NCBI RefSeq assembly: GCF_901933205.1
Contig: NC_044572.1
Location: 19,678,501-19,742,500 of the forward strand
Direction: 5' to 3'
DNA: 64,000 nucleotides
Source of the DNA: Camarhynchus parvulus
Lineage: Eukaryota > Chordata > Aves > Passeriformes > Thraupidae
Shown here: positions 57,436-64,000 of the stretch, in pieces
Layout: the number at the start of each line of letters is the position of its first letter
Numbering within the stretch: the stretch's first letter is position 1
The notes under the pieces: generated by a model
The model's database searches: none
Told to the model about the DNA's origin: nothing
Seen by the model: only the letters and a program-made list of their open reading frames with translations
Position numbers and translations under genes: made by a program

Positions 57436-57650
57436 GACATAGCACCATAGATCATCTCAAGTTGAAGAGGCTCCATGATGATTTTCAAATCCAACTTCTT
57501 GCTTCTTGCAGAAGTACTTAAAATTAAACCATGACCAAGATCATCATCCAGATGCTCCTAGAACTCAGAGATGCTTCTTGCTGTCATCACCTCCCTGCTG
57601 AGCCTGCTCCAGGAACCAACCACCCTCGCAGTGAAGAAGCTCCTTTTGGG
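57436..57650 (-). repeat. CR1 LINE 3' fragment, strongly decayed
   Basis: 'agcaccatagatcatctcaa', 'gttgaagaggctccatgatg' and 'cctgctccaggaaccaacca' followed by 'gtgaagaagctccttttg' resemble inverted CR1. More diverged than the other copies. Confidence 0.7.
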
Positions 57651-60600
57651 CCTATAATCAGTGCAATTGAGGGGAACTGGAATCAGCATGAGAGTAAGTC
57701 CTTTTGTAAAACTTTTATGTACATTTCAATATAGAAACACAGCTTAGAGGGCTCTATATTAACACTGAGCTCAAAGAGGGTAGATACAGTAATTGAAGCT
57801 GATTTCAAAAGTGGTAAAACAGAGTGGCAAATCTATTTTAAACTTATTCCTATTATTCCTCTTCATCAATAACTTAACTTATTTCAATAGCTCAGCTATA
57901 TCTATTCCATTGATTCTGATATTTTTGAACAGCCTCCAGGAGAGTATTTCTTATTATTGGGGTAGTTTGTTCAGTCCACAAACGCCTTTCACCTATTCAT
58001 GACACGAATAAAACGGATGGTTATGATGAGTTACATTTGGCCTCTTGTATTCTCCAATGTAGAATACAACACCAAACCTTAGAAAATATGCACTTTTAAA
58101 CATTTTAGCCATTTTTTGTATATGGACCCTCTTCTGTCTGCACTTGACAACTGTTTGGAATGCAAATAATTTTCATTAATATTTTTCATAATAAATCACT
58201 GATTAATTAAAAAAAAAGCTCAGTATTAGTGGTGAATTTAGGAAACTCACAATGAAGTAGATTAAAATTATGCTGAATGATAAGGGACTTGCCTTATATT
58301 CATTCATTTGAGCATGATAGAAAAATTCAAAACTTTTTTCTATCTGAATATTAAACCCCAAATCTATTACAAAATTAGATGTATTTAAGATTGATGTATG
58401 GAGATAGCTGGATCATTTTAAGATACACAAAGATAAGTATTTATATAAAATCTGGAGGTGTGAAATATTACACAGTTATCCAGAGTATGAGCCTAATATC
58501 CGCTGCTAGCTAGATTTTGATTGATTTCACATTTTATTTAATTACATGACATTCTGTTCAGACTAACATTGTGTTTATCACATCGATTTTTGAGTAAAGG
58601 ATGCTACAAGTAAGAAGTGATGGGGATCACATATTTCTTTAGAAATAACTACATAAAAATGTTGTAGCAATCAATTTGTATATGGTATCATAGCCATAAC
58701 TTATCGAATCTTTACACAATTGTAGGCACTGGGGCATTTTTTATACAGTGAGACACAGAAATATTTTTTGTTATGAAGAATTTTTCTGGATGGAAACTTT
58801 ATGGCAGCCTACTTCCACTTCACAAGTTACTGAATAGGAGTACACAAATAAAATGCAGAAGAGACATCTCTCTTGTCTGGGTTCCACAGACAAAAGGAGT
58901 TCCTGCACCACAGTAGAACTTCATAAAGCATGACAGGCTGATTTTTCACTTTCCCAGTTACAGCTCTACATACCAGAATATAAAGCATCCTCAGCCCCTG
59001 CATAACTGTATGAAGGCTGTTCTAATGCAGAGTGCAAAGTCCCTTCTAAGTCATAAGCCCTGCACATTTTCTGCATTAAACATTTGAAGGGATGTGGGAA
59101 AGGAAGAGAGAAGCAGTAAACTTGGCTTTCCTCCTTTCCCCAGGCCCAGGGAGTGAAGCTGGCTTGGCTCAGGGCTGTGAGCTATACATTTCTGGATACA
59201 TGCTTGGCATGAGAGGATCATTGCTTTGCAGCTTTACAGATTCCATTTCATGAATTATTGTTTTGTTTTCTGCATTCTCCAACCTTTTAATCTGTCTTGT
59301 GCTTTGGTATTTCTTTATATCTTTGGAATGTGTTTGCTTCTAAAACAAACACAAATATGGCCCGAGGTGGATAGAAAAATTATCCTGTGCTTTGACCTGC
59401 CCATTGTATCCAGAAATCCTTCGATCTCTGTCACTCTTGTACACATACATTAATGTAAAGGAGAGATACATGAAAGAGATATATGACAAGCAGAAATATG
59501 CTCAGTGTAGAGGAGGCTGGAGGTCACATCACCTTTTTTCTGGTTTTAAGAGGTTATTCTTTTGCTGAGACCTACTCATATTGAGTGTAGATTTCTCTTC
59601 AGCCTGGGCTGGTTGGTGACAAAAGGAACAGCTGATCTCTGTGTTCCAACTGGCTGACAAAAAGTGGCTCAGATCCATGTGTTGACTCTGCTGGCTGTTG
59701 GTCAGGGCAGGAATCTCATTTTCCTGCTACTCCTCAAGAGTTTAGCTGCATGTAGGTTTCATGCAGACAGAAATGGTTAAAGAGAATTATTTGTTGGTCA
59801 TACTATAGGTTTTACAGGATGACTGGACCACAGGATGCAATGGAACACAACCTAGACTTGCATGAGTGTTTCTACTTTAGACTTATTTCTTCCTGTGTAT
59901 GGTTTACTATTTATTAGTACAGAGTATTGCCAGGCAATACTGCTACAAAAAAAACTCCAGAAATTTCCCCAGAACATAATCTTTATAACCTATTTTGTTA
60001 TTCTGCACTTTTAAATTCCCAAAACTCAACCTGAGAAATTCCAAGAGTTCAATGTTATTTCCAGATCACGTAAAAAAATTGTCACTTCCCAAAAATACAC
60101 ACTAAGACTGCTAAAAACAGATGGTGTTTTCATTTAAGGCTCTGGAAAGTTATTATTAATTGCACATCACTGCCCTCTGTGGGTTGAACACAGTGAAAGG
60201 TCAGGCTGAGGTGGGGAGCCATCATTAAGGAAAACTTGACAGTAAAGGGCATTGATTTGCAGCAGTGGGTCCTAGACTTCCATTATGGCACATTATGCTG
60301 AGCAATAAACAATGAGAAAATGGCAGAATTACTTCTAAGAAGGCCACAATCTCTTTAGATCTGCAGGTCTGTATGCCCAGCCCTATTGGAAAATTCATAT
60401 TCATATTCAGAGGATTTTTATCTGCTTTCTGATGGTCTGAGGGGAATTATTTTTTAATGATTTCATTCCATTGCAATTCAGAATCTTCCTCATGCTTGTC
60501 TTCATTTGAAGGACAATCTACAGTGCTTGTAGCCTCTCTTTTGAGCACTTCAAGGGGGAAGGTACAACTTACTTGGCTCAATATCCTCCTTAATTCACCT

Positions 60601-62423
60601 GGGGATAGTAAGAATAAAAGAGAGGAAGGATTTATTTTTGTCTTAGAATTCCTTTTATTTTGTGGCTGAGTTTAATATTTTTTCTATCCATCAGAGACCA
60701 CCATTATTCTCAAGGGTACATTTCTAACAGAGTCAGAACAATATTAGGAACTGACTCCAAAGCATGCACAAGGAATATGTGATTTTCCATTACAAGATGT
60801 TGCAAAGAAACTTCCTGTGAATACACTTTCTTTCTGAGCAATACAGTAAGTATTCCAGATGCAATTATAAAGATTTTTCTACGAGGCAATCTTCCTAGTT
60901 GCATCTGCAATGAAACAGCAATGAAACACAGATTTTGCTCTTGATCTGCACCTCTCCTTCTATTCATATTCCAAGCTGGGTTCAAAATATTTTCCTGGTT
61001 CATTCCCATCAGATATTTATTTCAGCAGAATAACAGGAAATGAAGCAGAGCTTACCAAATGGATGGAGGCAATGAAAACATGTCTTAAATATTCCTGGAC
61101 TCTTCAAACCAAATATACTTGAGGGCTTTTTAATCAGAGACAGAATACTTTCAAATGATTCATAAAAAAAAAATTAAATGTTTGTTATTAATACCTTAAA
61201 ATACTTTCAAGATTAACTGTATCAAAAGACTCCCCTTTCTACATCACCTTTCAGACTTTTTAGAGAAGTAAAACACTTTTTACATACTTCTATAAAAAAT
61301 TAGGAAAAACATGTCTGCTTTCAGTTTGCTTTGAAAACAGAATCTTCCTGACAAGCTTTGATGATCCAGAATCTGTTAAACATGATATACATTATGCAAA
61401 GCACAGAAAAATAGTATAGAATTAGCATAATGGGACTTTAACTGTCACTGCTCTTTTCTGTAGTTTTGGGTGCATTGTTATCCTTCTGTTTCACAAGAAT
61501 ATTTCAGGAAGGCAGTTTACTTTTCAGGCATTTATCCTTGGTTTAGGATGAAATGTATTTTGGTGGTGTGCAAATGAAGATAATTAATAAACCTGGTTTC
61601 AGTGAAGTTTTATTTTCCTTGGTGTGGTAACATTATTAAAGTCTTTTCATGGCTGACCAAGTAGTTTAAAAATGAAGTACTCCATTATGAGCTGCATTCC
61701 TTCCCTGCTTGTTCCTTTGCTCAGCAAGCAGTGGAGCGCAGTCCTGAGTGCTGCATGCACATTAAAGGAATGGGAGGTAATAGGAAGAAAAGTCACACTT
61801 TTCCTCATTTGTCCATAATTTAAAGACCTTGTCCATGAATTTGTATTTCCCCAAGTCACAGAACAATTAATATCTTTGCTGGCACTTCTAAAATCATCTG
61901 TATACTGATTTCAGTTTCCTTGCTTGAGAGTGAGTCCTATTTCGAGAAGGTTCTAAGCACCTTCCTTCTAGATTTGGGCTGATGTTACCTCTGCACACAG
62001 AATACTTGCTTAATTTGAAGATCTCACTTCCTAAGCTTTAGTCTCTCATAAGTAGCTTGAAACAAAGTGCTTTAAAATGCAAGAAAATGGAAAACTGATG
62101 CTGTATAGCAAAATCTCTTTAAAAAAAAAAAGGGAAAAATATTATTTTGTCTCCTTCATCTGATGTTATATTCACAGTACGAGAGATTCCATTTTTTTTC
62201 ATTTCTCACTCATTTTTTCTTAAAATTTTTTAAAACACTGTTCTACTTGAAAACAGTAAATTAACCATACAGAGTTTGATCTTATATTTCATTCAAGCGA
62301 ACAAAAGCTCTACATGAGCTTTAAATGGTCAGTAGTATCAAATTATCAAACTTATTTAAATGAGTCAAAAAATGCACTGAAGTTGATATTTGTCCATCCA
62401 AGACTTAAAATTCAAGCTAACAT

Positions 62424-62494
62424 TTTCTTTCTCATCCTCTTCCCTATTTTCATTTCCTTATTTCTTTTTTTCTCTCTTCTATCTTTCCTTCACA
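62424..62494 (+). repeat. Polypyrimidine tract
   Basis: Almost pure C and T on the plus strand ('ttcctttatttcttttttt'-like mixtures), giving the two overlapping open frames here their Phe/Ser-rich look. It is purine-rich on the transcribed strand's RNA. Confidence 0.7.
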
Positions 62495-64000
62495 GTGACA
62501 CAAAGAAAAATGAGAGCAGCCAACAAGGCCATGAAGATGCAAGTTATGAGCAAGTACAGTGTCCTCTGGCACATCTGTCAGTCACCAGTCTGACAACAAT
62601 TCCATACAAACAGCTCCCTTAAACAGCACTAGTTCAAATAACCCAGCTACCTTATTTTAGAGAAAGGCACATACTTGGCATTTTATGGGCAAGGTTGATA
62701 TGCAAACAAACCAAACAAAACATTTGTTCATGTTGTTGTTAATAATGTAGGAAAATCTGGGCACAGTAGTAGTTATTTATTATTCTGCCCTCAGCTAGTG
62801 TTTTGAAAATGTGTTGCTCCTCTTAAATAATTCTTGTGGTTAGTATTGCCATTACATTTAGAAAATTGCTGCTAATTATCTGAACGTTGAAGCTCTGCAT
62901 TAAACACATAATTCCAAAATTATTGAGTCTTCCTAGAATATCTCTGAGACAAACAGAAACTATTTCAATGTAGGAAGAGATTTTAAACTCAAAATTTATC
63001 TACCATCACTGAGCTGAAGGATGCGGCAAGATGCTCACTATGGGATTCTGAATTTTTCAGCAAATTGATATAGCAGAAATGAAGAAATAACATCAAAAAA
63101 CAGGCAAGAAAACTGCAAGAATCTACAAAGTAATGTTTCCAAAAGGCAGGGGCAAATTAGGGACAAGTATGCAACAGGATGATTTTTAATTTAGGAATAT
63201 GGTACTGATGAGCTTGCTCAAGCTCCAGTGACTTAAATGAGAATTCATGACGGTCAGCAATGAAAAGAATTCATTAAAAATCCAAAATTTTCATTATTAT
63301 ATTATGGTAGGAACCAGGAAAACTGTTTAATATGTCTCTGTCTTCAATAAAAAACACTTAAAGAGGAAACATGAAGCTGATCAAATGACATATTGGAGAA
63401 ATTATTTTATCCAGGCAACATATACATATGCTACCTACGCACATCAGCATGCATGAAAATCTGGCTCCATTTTTAAGAACAACTTACAAAAATCACACAA
63501 AAAATTGAATTTTCACAATGCTTTATAGTAAGAAGGAAAACAGCAAGATGAAACAGTGATATTTCAACTTTCAAGCCTTTTATTAGAGTCTGTGTGTATT
63601 AGTCTCAGTAGGTTTTCATAATAAGAGTTAATGACAAAACCCATCCAGCCAACCCTTTAATTTCCTCCTTTGTGTAAAGTTTAAAGATGATTTTCATTCT
63701 CTGAAATATCTTTTCCCTAATTTTCATTTCCTAAATTATCATCACTACAACAAAGGACTACACATTTCAGCAAAAAAAAACAACAAAAAAAACCAAACCC
63801 ATGTATTCTAATGAAAAAAGCTAGATAAATAAGTGCACCACAGATAAAATTACTTTTTAAAAATGCACCTGGAAATTTTGAATCTCAGTGAATACCTTCA
63901 GAGCATCAAAAGGCATCAACACCTCACCCTGCCACGGGTGCCAGGAATACAATATTTCTAGATGTAAAATTCTGAAATAGTAAGACTCTTTTTTAATTGC

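Noticed and set aside
60573..60598. 26-nt segment between a CCCCAG acceptor and a GTAAGT donor on the minus strand
   Set aside because: Too short to test for coding similarity and it does not resemble a MAM segment; probably chance splice-like sequence.
60710..61009. 99-codon minus-strand open frame upstream of the first recognised exon
   Set aside because: Checked as a possible MAM exon, but it lacks the MAM strand pattern and cysteines and has no convincing splice boundaries.

Overview
This window looks like avian nuclear DNA. It is AT-rich, has widely spaced exons with vertebrate-type splice sites, and carries at least nine decayed fragments whose 3' portions match the CR1 LINE family that dominates bird interspersed repeats. 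I see no prokaryotic operon, virus, CRISPR array, rRNA or convincing tRNA. A non-avian sauropsid cannot be fully excluded by eye.

One gene explains all the recognisable coding sequence. It runs on the minus strand, so its 5' side is at high coordinates. Eight exons can be read and their reading phases join without a break: 55647-55827, 42174-42299, 37764-37925, 35188-35345, 28209-28410, 13226-13501, 9856-9981 and 7763-7829. Together they give 1,298 nt, or 432 complete codons plus two bases. The domain order is the second half of a MAM domain, an LDL-receptor class A (LDLa) module, a complete MAM domain over three exons, a two-LDLa exon, a single LDLa exon, and the first half of an EGF-like module. 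Alternating MAM and LDLa modules ending in an EGF module is the C-terminal layout of MALRD1 (Diet1), a large membrane-anchored protein of enterocytes linked in mammals to FGF15/19 output and bile-acid balance. The 5' exons and the last exons (rest of EGF, membrane anchor, tail) are not recognised here and probably lie outside.

The rest is intron. The eight introns or partial flanks at 1-42 kb and the two large ones beyond hold CR1 fragments, homopolymers and simple repeats, several two-copy tandem duplications with 20-39 bp periods, a 15-bp perfect hairpin carrying two octamer motifs, a G-rich block, a GC-rich island near 21.3-21.9 kb and a possible ancient-repeat or conserved block near 18.8-19.1 kb. 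The short open frames scattered through these introns look like chance.

I did not find a new biological system. The most useful leads are the in-phase gene model, the altered calcium sites in two LDLa modules, the pure T15 tract directly beside one splice acceptor, a 39-nt identical repeat 2.4 kb apart, and the octamer hairpin.
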